The notes beneath the pieces are model-generated. The model did no database searches. It was not told the origin of the DNA and saw only the letters and a program-made list of their open reading frames with translations. This document shows positions 29,601-40,629 of a stretch of 64,000 nucleotides of DNA, piece after piece. The DNA lies in assembly GCA_023548195.1 (NCBI GenBank), contig JAJHZJ010000311.1, forward strand, positions 1,937,836 to 2,001,835, written 5' to 3'. The position numbers were made by a program, and so were the translations under genes. This stretch comes from Bettongia penicillata ogilbyi. Lineage: Eukaryota > Chordata > Mammalia > Diprotodontia > Potoroidae. The first letter of the stretch is position 1. Each line of letters opens with the position of its first letter.

Positions 29601-30380
29601 ATGCTGGGAGACCTTTGGAAGCCTTCGGGTGTCTCTAAGTGAGCCTCTCCCATCCCCATGTTTCATCCATGGCTTCTACTCACTGCTCTGATACAGGTGA
29701 TGGGATACAGGCTCTGGAAAATCCCACCTTGAATTCTCCTTGAATTTCCGCACTTGATCTGGCTATAGTCCTCTCAACTGGCCTTTCATTATCACTAAGC
29801 CCAATGCTCTGTTATTCTTAACATAACCTAGCCCTCCACAGTCTGTTATCTCCAGGTCACCTTTGCTACTTCCCACCCTTGGTCCTATCTAGACCCCATT
29901 CTCTTGGTTCCTGGCCCCTCCACCTCTAGTCACCCCAGCCTACTATCCACTCCCATCAAGATCTTCCCTAGACCTCTCCTCCAATCACCCCACACAGTCT
30001 TTCTGTATCCATCTTGTTTCCATGAAACAATTCAATGAAAGATTCAATCTGGCCTGCTTGCATTAGTGATACAAATGTTCAGATTCCTTAAGAGTCATGC
30101 CAATATAGTGAAACTTTAATAAACCTTGTTCTTCTTTGGATGAAAGAAGGCTTGGGTTGAATGCATTTGGGCAGAACTTGCATGTTGCTATTTTGGAGTC
30201 CTAGCACCCCTAAACCTCAATAGAAGGTGAGTAAGCGCCTTGAAGGCAGAGACTGTTACATTTTTGTCTTTGCATTTGCAAACATTTGTTTCATACCAGT
30301 TGAATGATTGCCCTCCAGCTTAGTAGCATTAGCTATTTGAGGGTACCACCTCTATTATCCCATCCCCTACCTCTCACCCA
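29601..30380. other. Unique sequence with degraded L2-like pieces
   Basis: C/T-rich sequence near 29745-30030 and 'ttgaaggcagagactgttac' near 30240 resemble old L2 3' sequence. The match is weak. Confidence 0.3.
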
Positions 30381-30384
30381 AGCC

Positions 30385-30490
30385 AAGAGATGAATCGCAG
30401 AATTTTAAAACACGAAGGGAACTTAGAGGTCATTGAGGCAAACCTCCCCATTTCATAGAAGATAAAACTGAGGCCTAGACAGGTGAAGGC
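30385..30490 (-). repeat. MIR3 SINE, antisense, truncated
   Basis: 'aacttagaggtcattgaggc' and 'agataaaactgaggcctaga' are inverted MIR3 blocks. Confidence 0.6.
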
Positions 30491-30609
30491 CAAAGACAGA
30501 AAGATAGTGAGTACTAGGGATACTGTATGTAGAGAGGGTTCATGCTTCAAGCAGTTGAATAGTCAGATGTATCTATTTCCCTGTGACATCATCATGCAGA
30601 CACACATGA

Positions 30610-30610
<1 letters not shown>

Positions 30611-30652
<42 letters not shown>

Positions 30653-30660
30653 CACATGTG
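30611..30660. repeat. (TA)17 then (CA) microsatellite
   Basis: Thirty-five bases of pure TA (30611-30645) pass into a short CA/TG-rich stretch. Confidence 0.95.
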
Positions 30661-30954
30661 CATGTTCACACACATGCATATGTGCACACTCAGGCACGCA
30701 CCCACCCAAATGACCTCCAAAGTCTCATGTAAACTTGAAATTCTTGATTTTATGATCCTAGAGTCAGGACTAAATGTAGATCTCCTGCATTCTTTCCACT
30801 ATACAATGCCTCCTAGATATATCCAAATGTTCTTCGAGCTGCTCAGCAAAGACTCTGGCCCGAAGAGCCAAGTTCTGTCTGGGGGAGTAGAGTTGGGCCT
30901 CTCTGGGATCCTGCCAGGGGGAGTAAGTATTTCAGAAACATCAAGGATTTTTCT

Positions 30955-31215
30955 GGCAGTCTGGGCACGGGGTGGTGAAGGCAGAAGACTTGAGTGTGGA
31001 TCCTGGCTGTGCCTTTCATAAGTCCTGTGACCTTGGGCCAGCCCCTTCCCTCCTCTATCTCTCAGTTTCCTTTTCTATAAAATGAGGATAGCAACACACA
31101 TATCACCTACCACACAGGGAAGCACTTTGTAAACCATAGGAACAAGAATAATAGCTGATATTTATAGAGTCCTTTAGGACTTGCAAGATACTCTACATAC
31201 ATTCTCTTCTTTGAT
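30955..31215 (+). repeat. MIR sense, abutting an antisense MIR 3' piece
   Basis: A MIR lies at 30955-31148 ('cctgtgaccttgggccagcc', 'tctcagtttccttttctata'). It is followed at 31150-31215 by an inverted MIR tail ('aatagctgatatttatagag', 'tctacatacattctcttctt'). Confidence 0.65.
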
Positions 31216-31217
31216 CT

Positions 31218-31330
31218 CCAGGAAGAATTGTAGTTGAGAGCAGGGACTGTCTTTTACATGTCTTTTATCCCCAGTGCTTAGCACAAGGCCTACATAGTAG
31301 ACACTGACTTAATAAATGTTTAGTGACTAT
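31218..31330 (+). repeat. L2 LINE 3' terminus
   Basis: 'gttgagagcagggactgtct', 'tatccccagtgcttagcaca' and 'acttaataaatgtttagtga' are the L2 end blocks in order. Confidence 0.78.
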
Positions 31331-31344
31331 TATTTTTAACCCCT

Positions 31345-31665
31345 TAAGAGACAGCATGACAGTGGGGTTCTAGAGTCATGTCACCTAGATCCAAGTCCTG
31401 CTGCAGATACTTATTACCTGTGGGATCAGGGAGGTTACCTAACCTCTCAGAGCCTTTCTCCCTGAAGAACTGAGCTCAGAGTTAGGAGGAACCGGGTTTA
31501 AGTGCTGCCTCTGATATACTAACTATATGGCTCTGGGCAAATCCCTTATCCTTTCAGTATTCTAAGACTGTACATTATAGAGAAGGTGCCAGCCTGTGCT
31601 GGTTGAGAGAGTTTCCTTGCCCAAGAGTTTTCTATACCAATGAAATCGCCAATACAGCCCCGATC
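31345..31665 (+). repeat. MIR-like fragment, then CORE-SINE with distinctive tail (copy 4 of 5)
   Basis: A truncated MIR/MIR3 (31345-31455) precedes a copy of the distinctive family: head 'gagctcagagttaggaggaa', core 'ctctgggcaaatcccttatc', and tail 'ttatagagaaggtgccagcc', 'gagagagtttccttgcccaa' and 'ataccaatgaaatcgcca'. The 71-codon frame at 31603 begins in this tail. Confidence 0.55.
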
Positions 31666-32165
31666 CCTAGCTTTACAACTTATATCACAGAGCCGACAGA
31701 AAGAAATCACTTTGTAAACATCAACATGCTTGTGTTAGTTATTACGCTGACACCTACAAGTGGTAAGGCAAGGAGACTCCAAGAAATGGATGTCAATGAA
31801 GCATGGCAGAACAGCTAGCCCAAATGAAAACTGAACCACAGGTTGTCCTGGTCTATGTAACAAGTCTCTCCCCAAAAATTGCCAGCCCCTCCTCTCCCTG
31901 AGTGAGAGACAAGGAGGGAAAGTGTGGTTGTCTAGATAGAGACCAGGTCTAGTCTGACCTTCTTGGAGCCCTTAGTATATGCTGAGTTTTATAAACTGAT
32001 TCTGTTTATTCATTCAATATAGATCATCTGAATCTAATAGATGATAAGTTGGGCTGAAAGGACCTAGGACTTGAATTGAAGCAATTGTGTCCCATTAAGT
32101 CATTTCAGAAGATGATTTAGTAATTTGGGAAGGGAGAGCTGAAATCATATTGTTCCTTAATAATC
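31666..32165. other. No recognisable feature
   Basis: Unique-looking sequence without a supported gene or repeat. Confidence 0.4.
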
Positions 32166-32169
32166 TCCC

Positions 32170-32410
32170 CTGTGTACATTGCTTTCGGGCTCAGAAAGCA
32201 CCGTCACACACATCAACTCTTGTGAGTCTCACAACAAGCCTTAGAGGGTTTATGTGAATTGTCCAAGGAAGCCAACTGGTAAAACCAAACAAAAAGACAA
32301 ACAAACCAACTTGTGTCTTTACATTACAGAATGCTAGGAACAACCTCCCCATTCCCTTCTTTGCAGCAGCTTTTTGACTACCAACTTTTTCTTAGCTTTA
32401 AGGCTCCAAA
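32170..32410 (-). repeat. MIR-like antisense repeat, related to 35865-36160
   Basis: 'ttagagggtttatgtgaatt', 'gtccaaggaagccaactggt' and 'acattacagaatgctaggaa' recur in the same order at 35905-35990. Both look like inverted MIR/MIR3 copies sharing an ancestral structure. Confidence 0.45.
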
Positions 32411-33085
32411 TGACTCCTAGCCCTGGAAACTATGCTGCAATTCAATGAAGTGAATCATGGAGGGTGGATGGCCAGGGTCACAATATAGGAACAGAGAAGA
32501 AAGAAGCAGACCTTGAAATATCAGTGTAACACTCTTGTTAGGGCTAAATTCCCATTTGAATTGGTGGATTGGGTCCCCTTGGTGACACCTATTATTCTCA
32601 AGGTCCTAGAGAAAACCTTGAGGCTACTGGAGTTCTGTCACTCATGAGTCCCTACTGGTGTGTGAGATAATCAGCTAGACTTAAATGGGTTTTTTTAGCA
32701 AACAAACTTACTGAGAAGGTTTAGCAAAAACAGTATTTTTCCCCCCAAAACCCAGGGAGGTTATTCTTCCCACACATATAAAGTCTTGTGGAGAGACTTA
32801 GGATTTAATGATGGTGATGAACACATGTAGAGAACTCACATGGCCAAATGGTAAACTCACAGCTTATGGTTACTGTTAGTGTGCTCCCTTCACAGAATTC
32901 TCATGAAGTTTGCTCTTGGGATCCAAGGGTCAGGGTCTCTTCAACTGGCACTTTTTTCTGCCCTAAGGAGGTCTTACCCCCTAAAGCTGCCACTTTAGCA
33001 TGTTCATGTGCAGGCACTTCCTCGTTCATTGGCCACTATCATTCTGACAGCCACTACTACCTCCTCCAATCATCTGTGAAAACTT
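32411..33085. other. No recognisable feature
   Basis: Unique-looking sequence. The 82-codon frame at 32848-33096 has no motif. Confidence 0.4.
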
Positions 33086-33372
33086 TGATGTTATAATGAT
33101 GATGATGATGATGATAGCCAACATATATAGAGTGCTTACTATGTACCAGGAACTGTGCTAAGTGCTTTACAATTAATGTCTCATTTGATCCTTATAATAA
33201 CCCTGGAAGCAAGGTGCTGCTATTATCCCCATTTTACAGATGAGCAAACTAAGGCAGAGGTGAAGCAATGTGCCTAGGGTCACTCAGCTAGTAATTATCT
33301 GAGGTCAGATTTGAATTCAGAGATTCCTGACTCCAGTCTTGGCTCTCTATCCATTGTACCAACAAGCTGTGA
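33086..33372 (-). repeat. MIR SINE, antisense, full length, with (GAT)n
   Basis: A (GAT)n run (33097-33115) is followed by the complete inverted MIR: 'gtgcttactatgtaccagga', 'aagtgctttacaattaatgt', 'ttttacagatgagcaaacta' and 'tctatccattgtaccaac'. Confidence 0.82.
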
Positions 33373-34500
33373 CCTTTGGATCTCTAAAACACATATTCAA
33401 TTGGGAGCAGGGAGGAGAAAGAACCTCCCAGAGATGCCTAGAGCTCTTCTACCTCTAGCTTGGCCTGTCTCTGCACTGCACGATTCAAACTGGTTTGCTT
33501 TTTAATCCATAGGCCTAGAGGTGTGTCTGATTCTTTCAGCTAATCATAAACTATTTCTTGTTCTTATCCAAAGATCAAAGAACATTATTCCTTTCAAGTT
33601 GATTAAGAACTTGTCTATACCTAATCTTGGCTTCTGATGGAATGATTCAGTGGAGCTATCCAAAACTTTTGTGCTTATCTTAATTGGGGGAGGGATGAAA
33701 ACCTGACCCTTACATCAGGATAGATTTTAAATTAACCCACTGGGATTATTCAGCAGGGAGGGGGAAGCTCCCACATCTCTAGAGAGGTATACAATGCTGT
33801 CTGTCTTTGATTGTTCGAGGTGCTACCACCTCTGATCTCTAAAGTGACACTTTGGAGGAAGAATCAAGATTCTTCCCTTCTTCTGCTCATAGTTCTCCAC
33901 TGACTGACAGGTACATTTCAGGCAACATGATTGACTGATTCTGATAACTGTCAATCACCAAGAAAGGAGGGAGAGGAGACTAAGGGAATGGGGGAAATTA
34001 AAATAGGAGGGAGTGGATGCCCTTTCCCAGCCCCACCTTCACACACACCGCAACAGTCAGAGTTTGAAACTGACAACTTTACATCTTTCGGAACACTTAC
34101 TGAAACTTTGCACCAAGGTTGCTTTGTCCCTTTTTTCTTTAATGAACTAGCAAATCTGTGTTCTTTTAACCCTCTCACTCCCAAGATAAGGGAGGTAGGG
34201 GGAGCAGGAAGAGAAGACTGAATTCCTTGCCAAAGCAAAGACAGGTAAGAGGACAAATTCTAAACCCCGCCAAAGGAGTTTGTGTCAGTGATCTTACACT
34301 GTCTAAAGAAATGACTGGGATGTTGTCTGGTTTGGATCATGCCCTCGCTGCCTTCCCACCTTTCTGTATTGTAGGTGCCCCTCACTGATCCTTCCTGTGA
34401 CTGACTGCTTAAGCCACCTTTTTGGCATCGAAGAACAACTTAACATTTGGGGCTTCCACGGAAGCCAAGGAGGGAACGTGAATGCAAAAAAAGGCGATAA
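33373..34500. other. Unique block with a possible retroviral LTR/primer-site junction
   Basis: Most of this is unrecognised. Near its end the sequence reads '...caacttaaca' followed at 34446-34461 by TTTGGGGCTTCCACGG. That resembles the junction of an LTR 3' end (CA) with a tRNA-Pro-type primer-binding site. No gag or pol sequence follows. The overlapping frames at 33931-34256 have no known motif. Confidence 0.25.
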
Positions 34501-34504
34501 AGAT

Positions 34505-34720
34505 GATTAAAGAAATTATAAGGCTTGACCTATAAAGGGAGGTTAAAGGAACATAATGTGTGGAGCCAGAAAATCAGAGACTTAGGGGACATGATAACTC
34601 TATAAATATGTAAGACAGGGCCACGTAAAAGATGAGGAAGAATTATTTGATTTGGCAAAGGACACCATTAAAAGAAGAAATGGCCTGAAACTAAAATAAG
34701 AGAAAGTTTAATTGAAGCAT
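34505..34720 (+). repeat. L3/CR1-like LINE 3' region fragment
   Basis: 'ttaggggacatgataactct' and the stretch around 'ggaagaattatttgatttgg' match the 3' region of CR1/L3 elements, where a paired sequence occurs at 37440-37625. Confidence 0.45.
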
Positions 34721-34953
34721 TGGGAAAATTGGATAGTGGGGGGAGGGGTGGATGACAGACCACCTGCTGGTTTCAGCTGAATCACAGAAATGCCAAAGTC
34801 CCAGGGCCCAGGCTGCTGGATGTATCTGAGGGAATGGGATGGGAGAGCCCGATTTCAGCCAATCAGGTGGGGTTCTCACTCAGCCCACTGCACTGATACT
34901 TCAGGGCCTCAATTCCCCTACCAGGCCTGGCCCTGACTCCAGCTGCCTGATGT
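34721..34953. other. Unique sequence with a G-rich patch
   Basis: A G-rich run ('gtggggggaggggtggatg') lies near 34737. Nothing else is recognised. Confidence 0.35.
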
Positions 34954-35012
34954 TCTCTCTCTCTCTCTCTCCTCTCTCTCTCCCTCTCTCTCCCTCTCTC
35001 TCCCTTTCTCTC

Positions 35013-35074
<62 letters not shown>

Positions 35075-35350
35075 CCTCCTTCTCTCTCCTCTCTTTTTCT
35101 CTCTCCTTTTCTCTTCCTCCTCTCTCTCCCTTTCCTTCTGTCTCCCCTCTCATCCCCCCTCTTTCTCTCTCTCTCATCTTTCTCACCCTCTTTCTCTTTT
35201 CCTCCTTTTCTCCTCTCTTCCTTCTTTTTCTCTCTCCTCTCTCAATCCATTTCTCTTTCCTCTCAATCTAGTTCTCTCTTCCTCCTCTTTTTCCTTTCTC
35301 TCTCTCCCTCCCCCTCTCCCCCTTCTTTCTCCCTCTCTCCTTCTTTCCTT
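34954..35350. repeat. (TC)n microsatellite and pyrimidine tract
   Basis: A nearly perfect TC core of about 55 bases (around 35017-35070) sits in about 400 bases of C/T. The 214-codon plus-strand frame and its minus-strand counterparts are composition artefacts. Confidence 0.97.
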
Positions 35351-35647
35351 GAAGCGGAAGGGAGAGGCACAGATCATCCCAGCTGTATCTGAAGAGCTCA
35401 GAAGGCTGATCCTTGATGCTAACGAGGCCAAGACCATAGGTTTCATTCCAGTGTGGGCCAGTAAGTTTTCCTATAATCCATGACTACAGGCTGATAGTCA
35501 GAGGGGAGAGTCAGTGAGAGAGTGTAGTTGGATCAGTGTAAATCTGCCTGTATTACTTCCTGAGTAACTGGAGTGAGAGTCCCCCTCCCCCCAACTCCTA
35601 ACGATGGAGGGACAAGCAGAATGTTAGGACACACTGTATCCTGTGTG

Positions 35648-35860
35648 ATGGCTAAGTAACACAGTAGATAGTGTGTTAGACTTGGAGTCAGGAAGACCTG
35701 CAATCAAAACCCACATCAGATACTCATGTCACTTAGCCTATCTCTGACTCAGTTTCCTCATTTGCAAAACTGGAAGAATAGTAGCACCTATCTCTCAGGA
35801 TTGTTGAGAGTTCAGATTAAATGACATTTATAATGTCATTTGTAATCCTTACAGTGCTAG
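35648..35860 (+). repeat. MIR-type SINE
   Basis: 'cttggagtcaggaagacctg', 'ctctgactcagtttcctcat' and 'caggattgttgagagttcag' are in sense MIR order. Confidence 0.72.
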
Positions 35861-35864
35861 CTTT

Positions 35865-36160
35865 AAACAAACTTGCACAGGCATCAAATATTGTGACCCC
35901 TCAGAGGGTTTCTGTGACTGTCCAAGGAAGGAAACTAGTAAATAGGACTTAGGTCTTCTGACTCCACTACCTTACAGAATCCTAGGGAAAACATACCCAT
36001 TCCACCCTACATAATAATTTTTTGACTCCCAACCCCTCATTCTACAGAAGAGGAAACAGAAATCCTGAGTTAGGATCAGAGTATCAGAGGTCCAGAAGGA
36101 CTGGAACCCATTTCTGCTCATTCCCAGACCAGTATTTTTTCAGCTATTAAATGCCATCTA
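35865..36160 (-). repeat. MIR-like antisense repeat, related to 32170-32410
   Basis: It shares 'cagagggtttctgtgactgt', 'ccaaggaaggaaactagtaa' and 'ccttacagaatcctagggaa' with the 32-kb copy, then continues with 'ctacagaagaggaaacagaa'. Confidence 0.45.
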
Positions 36161-36167
36161 TTAATAG

Positions 36168-36402
36168 TAGGGTAGTTAGGTGGTACAGTGGATAGGACAC
36201 CAGAACTAGAATCAGGAAGACCAGTGCTCAAATTCAGCCTCACCCACTTACTACTTGGCAAATCACATAAGCCTTATTTGCCTCCATTTCCTCATCTATA
36301 AAATGAGCTGGAGAAGAAAATGGCAAACCACTCCAGTATCCTTACTAAGAAAACTTCCAATGGAATTACAAAGAGTCAGACATGACTGAAATGACTAAAC
36401 AA
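36168..36402 (+). mobile_element. tRNA-derived SINE with RTE-type tail
   Basis: Complete from 'tagttaggtggtacagtgga' to 'gactgaaatgactaaacaac', followed by a short (ATT)n run. It is more diverged than its sister copies in the head. Confidence 0.85.
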
Positions 36403-36663
36403 CAAATTATTATTATTATCTGAATAAATAACTCCATATTTCTGTGCCTTCTATTCTACTCTTCTTGTAGGTACATAGCACTAAAAGCTAACACAGTTGT
36501 GGGTTGCATTAAAAGAAGTCTATCAACTAGGAATAAGGAAGAAATCCTTGCTCTATTTTATCTTGGCCAAGCCACATCTGGAGTACTTAGTGTGTTCAGA
36601 TCTGGGTGCCACATTCTAGGGAAAATGCTGATAGGGTGGCATTTCCAGACAGGCACACCCTAG

Positions 36664-36886
36664 CAGAGGTGGGGAGCCTCCATCTTTGAGGCCACTTGTG
36701 GCCCTCCAGGCCCTTTGAATCCAAATTTCACAGAACAAAAAAAATTAAAGTACTTGTTCTGTAAAACCTAAGTTTACAGAACTAAACTGAGTTAAATTGA
36801 GTAAACTAAGTTTACTCAGTCAAAAGGCTATACCCAAGGACCTATAAGATGCTGTGTGGCCTCAAGGCCACAGGTTCTTACCCCTG
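36664..36886. mobile_element. Palindromic non-autonomous hAT element (copy 2 of 2)
   Basis: Ends 'cagaggtggggagcc' and 'ggttcttacccctg' are inverted relatives. The left side carries 'gaatccaaatttcacagaac' and the right 'aaggacctataagatgctgt'. The centre has been partly rebuilt by AT-rich change. It matches the copy at 22895-23129. No coding capacity. Confidence 0.78.
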
Positions 36887-37214
36887 CATGCCATCTTAAG
36901 ATCAAAGTAAGGTCAAAGTCAAGACTTGGTGAAACTGAGTCATTGAGTCAGGCAGTAAAAATCTCTCTTTTACTGGATGACAACAGAGAGGATGTAAGTA
37001 TTTACCAAGGCTCTGATTTAAGGGGCTCAGCTCTGCAGATCTCTACATTGATGTGGATGCTCTTAAGTCTGCAACCCAAACAGGAACGATGGGCCAAAGG
37101 GCTACAGCCCCTTCTCAGACCTGACTTGAATGAGATTTCTCACAAAAGCCAATGAATCCCTGAATTCATGAATTACCCAATCGAAGAATAATTAAACAAA
37201 CTCATGAATTACTT

Positions 37215-37395
37215 ACTATTACTATTGTTATCGTTTGTTCTCAAAGAGGACCAGAATGACATCGCTATATTGGGATCAAAGTACAGTGTGTCTGACTATG
37301 GCTGATCAGACCCATATGCACTTGGGAAGACTCTACCAGAGGTCAGGCACAAAGAGTTCACATAAACATTTGGAGTGAAACTTTGAAATATTAAT
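37215..37395 (-). repeat. RTE-like LINE 3' end, antisense
   Basis: The reverse complement repeats the end of the copies at 4540-4735 and 17240-17485: a 'gacctctggtagagtcttcc' finger region, then 'catatgggtctgatcagcc', and a terminus with 'tctggtcctctttgagaac'. The preceding 36887-37214 is unique, with one 99-codon frame of no known motif. Confidence 0.75.
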
Positions 37396-37629
37396 GCCAT
37401 GAGGTCTAGTCAACCTGCTAAGGACCAAAGTCTCAGTAGAATGTATGGTGCCCAAGACAAGTGGCAAGATGGTGAAGGGTTGAAGGAACTGGACATGTTT
37501 TAGTATGAAGAAGAAAAGGCTCAGAGAGAACATGATAACTCTTTTCAAATATTTAAAAGGATGTCCCCTGGAAGAATGATTAAATTTGTTCTGGTTAACC
37601 TGAAATGTCACTGTCAACCAGCGATCAGG

Positions 37630-38190
37630 GCTGACCAGGAAAAACCAGGCTTCTTTCATCAATGTCTTGTTAGGCAAGATTAATGTAAGGGAGTATAGGT
37701 ATGTCCAAGTCTAGGATGCATATGATTGGTCAGTGAGTAGTAAATGTCGTGATGACCCAGTGCACAGCCTGTTAAGCTAGTACACATCTTGTTAAGCCTA
37801 ATGAGTTTTATAGGTGCAGCTGGCTACTATAGCAGGAAGGGAGATAATGGTTGTTGCTAGGGCAGCCTGTGTCCTTGGGCTGGGGAGAAATTGCTTGAGA
37901 TAGTATTTGGAGGCTAGGGAGAAATGTGATTTTAGAATCGGGGCCCAAGTACATGCTACCAAGCAACTCATCAATACCACACCATGGGAGAAAACAGAGA
38001 TTCCATGACATACATCATTGTCTACTTCCCCTTCCAGCGGCAGTTTTCTATTGACAGTAATTCTACTTCATAAATAAATGCTAAGGTCACTTGGCATCTC
38101 CAAAGTTATTGGAGAGTAGGGGAGAATGGGGTAACATAGTAAAAAGAGATGTTTTGAAGAGAGGTGGGCTGATAGAGAAGCCCAAGTCTC
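37630..38190. other. No recognisable feature
   Basis: Unique-looking sequence with two overlapping short minus-strand frames (60 and 67 codons). No motif seen. Confidence 0.4.
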
Positions 38191-38194
38191 GATG

Positions 38195-38560
38195 TATCAT
38201 GTGAGAGCTGGAAAGTATTTTAGAAATCATCTAGTCTAACTCCTCAATTTATAGAATACAAAGCTAAAGTCCCAGTGGAGAAACGTGACTTGCCCAAAGT
38301 CATTGAATGAGGCTCATTCGACTCTTATGAAATTGAGGTTGAGCTGAGGTGGAGTCAGATGGAGCTCAAATCTCATAGACTTATAGACTGTTGGAGATGA
38401 ATGGCACTTTTGAGACCTCCTTGCCTACTCTCTCTGCTCCCCTCCACCCCCGCTCCCATTCTACAGGAGAGGAAATAGAAATAAGAGCAGGGACTAGACA
38501 CCATTTCCACTCACTTCCAGACTGGTGATTTTTCAGCCAAAATGATGTGTAGCCTGCCCA
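38195..38560 (-). repeat. Two antisense MIR3-like copies
   Basis: The first (38195-38310) has 'gagctggaaagtattttaga' and 'gtgacttgcccaaagtcatt'. The second (38375-38560) has 'tcatagacttatagactgtt' and 'ctacaggagaggaaatagaa' and is more diverged. Confidence 0.55.
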
Positions 38561-38726
38561 TGTAACCCTAAGAGTAATGACCCTTCCAGAGAAACCACCC
38601 CTTAACTTAAGCCACAAGACAAGCAGAGGGCATCTCAGGCTTTCTATATTTTCAAGATCACTCACCCTTTCCTGGACTCTGCAAGGTAGAAAAGTTTAAG
38701 CCCTCTGGCAAGGCAAAACAGGAAAG

Positions 38727-38945
38727 AAGGAAGGAAGGAAGGAAGGAAGGAAGGAAGGAAGGAAGGAAGGAAGGAAGGAAGGAAGGAAGGAAGGAAGGAA
38801 GGAAGGGAGGGAGAGGGAGGGAGGGAAGGAAGGAAGGAAGGAAGGAAGGAAGGAAGGAAGGAAGGAAGGAAGGAAGGAAGGAAGGAAGGAAGGAAGGAAG
38901 GGAGGGAGGGAGGGAAAGAGGGAGGGAGGGAGGGAAGAAGGAAGG
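38727..38945. repeat. (GGAA)n microsatellite, about 220 bp
   Basis: Two nearly perfect GGAA blocks are separated by GGGA-rich interruptions near 38805-38825 and 38900-38935. The minus-strand poly-LPSF frames are translations of it. Confidence 0.98.
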
Positions 38946-38949
38946 GAGG

Positions 38950-39190
38950 AAACAAACATCTATGAAGTGCCTACTACGTGGCAGGCACTGCACTAAGCAC
39001 TTTACAAACATTATCTCTTTGATCCTTATAACCACCCTGGGAGGTAGGTGCTGTTATTGTTCCCATTTTACAGTTCAGGAAGTGGAGGCAGATAGAAGCT
39101 AAATGATTTGCCCGGGATCACACAGCTGATAAGTGTCTGAAGCTCTATTTGAACTCCAGGCCCAGGGCTCTATCCAGCGTGCCAACTACA
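38950..39190 (-). repeat. MIR SINE, antisense, full length
   Basis: It starts directly at the GGAA array with 'gtgcctactacgtggcaggc' and continues 'aagcactttacaaacattat', 'tgggaggtaggtgctgttat' and 'gggatcacacagctgataag'. Confidence 0.82.
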
Positions 39191-39615
39191 CTCAAGAAAG
39201 AAAGAAAACTTCTCAGGGGTAGAGGAGACAGAGGCGTTCTAGGAAGACATGACCCTCCAGCAGGGGTTCTGGAATTAGGATGCCTCCCCAGGCTTGCTTC
39301 ATCTAAAGCGTCCCCACTCCTCTCGGAGGTCCAAAAGGGTAGAGATGAATTACTGGGCCCAGGGCATCATTTCTCTCACCTTGAGACAGGCCAGCCCCTG
39401 CAAGGACACAGGATCTCCAAATTCTTCTGAGGGAAAAGAAAAAGTCCCTGATATCAGAGAGTCAGAGGCATCCCCTGGAAAGCAAGACCCTCCAACTGGG
39501 GGAAACCCTGTCTTGACCCCTGCCTGGATTGCTCCCTTTCCCCAAGGCCAATCACGGGAAGGGAGGAGAGGAATCCTCTTCCCAGACCAAGACATGCTGA
39601 AGGAAAGCGGTTGTG
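39191..39615. other. Unique sequence
   Basis: It contains overlapping 93- and 110-codon plus-strand frames and part of a 185-codon minus-strand frame (39350-39907). The latter crosses a MIR3, so it is not a conserved gene. No motif is seen. Confidence 0.4.
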
Positions 39616-39619
39616 TTAG

Positions 39620-39915
39620 GTCATAGCACTGAGAGCTGTTAGTAACTTCGGAGGACACTGGGCACAATCCTCTCATTTTATAAATGAGGAAACTGAGGCC
39701 AAGAGGTGAAATAATGAGCCTGCCTCCAAGTTCCTCTCTTGTTTTATTCTTTATAGGACAAACAACATCAGTCAGTAGCTTGTAGAATTTTTTTACTTTG
39801 AAGACATGGCCTGTCCTGGGCCATTCCCTCCCCCTCTTCCTTACTCCATTAAAGTGATTCTTATTCAGATTTGGGTTGGAATAGGTGACCTCTGAAGTCC
39901 CTCCCAACTGTGAGA
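39620..39915. repeat. Antisense MIR3, then a sense MIR3/L3 tail
   Basis: The inverted MIR3 (39620-39715) reads 'tgaggaaactgaggccaaga'. A sense tail at about 39870-39915 reads 'aggtgacctctgaagtccct'. The 150 bases between are unrecognised. Confidence 0.5.
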
Positions 39916-40625
39916 AATTGTGTAATTTCTGTTAAAGGTCTTTAGTAGCAAGGTGCCTCCTATAAATGACAAAGTATTCTCATTGCAATGTTTTCTGTTT
40001 CTATGATTTCTATCTCATCCAAACACTCTCCTCTCACTGCACCTAAACTTTCATTGTGTCATCAGTGAAAGGCATACGAGCCCAAACTACTGATCAAAGG
40101 TCCCTCTGTACCCTGTGGGTATAATCTCATATGCCCCCTTCTCCATTTGGCCCCATTATTCTCTACTGCCTTCAGATGCAAATCATTCTTGACTTGGAAG
40201 CTCCCAGTCCCATTAGAATATGATGAATTGTTTTCTGGTCTTGTGACTGACTCCATATTGGGTTATCTGGTAGAAATGTAATGTGTTTGCTGACATCAAA
40301 ATGCTGCTCCTCACCCAGGGGATTGACTGACAAAATCATTAGAAACCTGATGTAGTACTGGAGGCCTCCTGAGACTGCAGTACGTTCATCCCTCAGTGTA
40401 ATGAATGCCTTCCTCTGGGGTATATTGCTGTCCTCCACATTCATTTCCTGGGCTTCTTCCTGGCTGGTCCTTCAAAGAAGATAAGTACTCTGGTGACTGG
40501 CCACCTCTATGACAGGGTCACTCACTCATCAGGGCATGCACACTCTGCTGAGCAATCAGGAGCATCTTGTCGTGCTCCAACTGTGATAGTTCACAAAACT
40601 TTCATAAGCTAAATCATAGTAACCA
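39916..40625. other. No recognisable feature
   Basis: Unique-looking sequence. The minus-strand frames at 40062-40444 (64 and 90 codons) overlap in different frames and show no motif. Confidence 0.4.
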
Positions 40626-40629
40626 CAAC

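Larger units (their letters stand above)
36490..37625 (+). repeat. L3/CR1-like LINE fragment in two pieces
   Basis: The first piece (36490-36663) reads 'aagccacatctggagtactt' and 'agatctgggtgccacattct'. The second (37440-37625) reads 'gcaagatggtgaagggttga' and 'agagagaacatgataactct'. Together they follow the CR1/L3 3' order. A hAT element and an inverted RTE end lie between them. Confidence 0.6.

Noticed and set aside
34839..35483. 214-codon plus-strand open frame, the longest in the window
   Set aside because: It is a translation of the TC microsatellite (runs of S and L). There is no conserved domain.
38658..39035. 125-codon minus-strand frame of repeated LPSF
   Set aside because: It reads through the GGAA array and an adjoining MIR. 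All three frames are open because of the repeat.
39350..39907. 185-codon minus-strand open frame
   Set aside because: It crosses an antisense MIR3 and shows no domain. Frames on the other strand overlap it, so chance is likelier.
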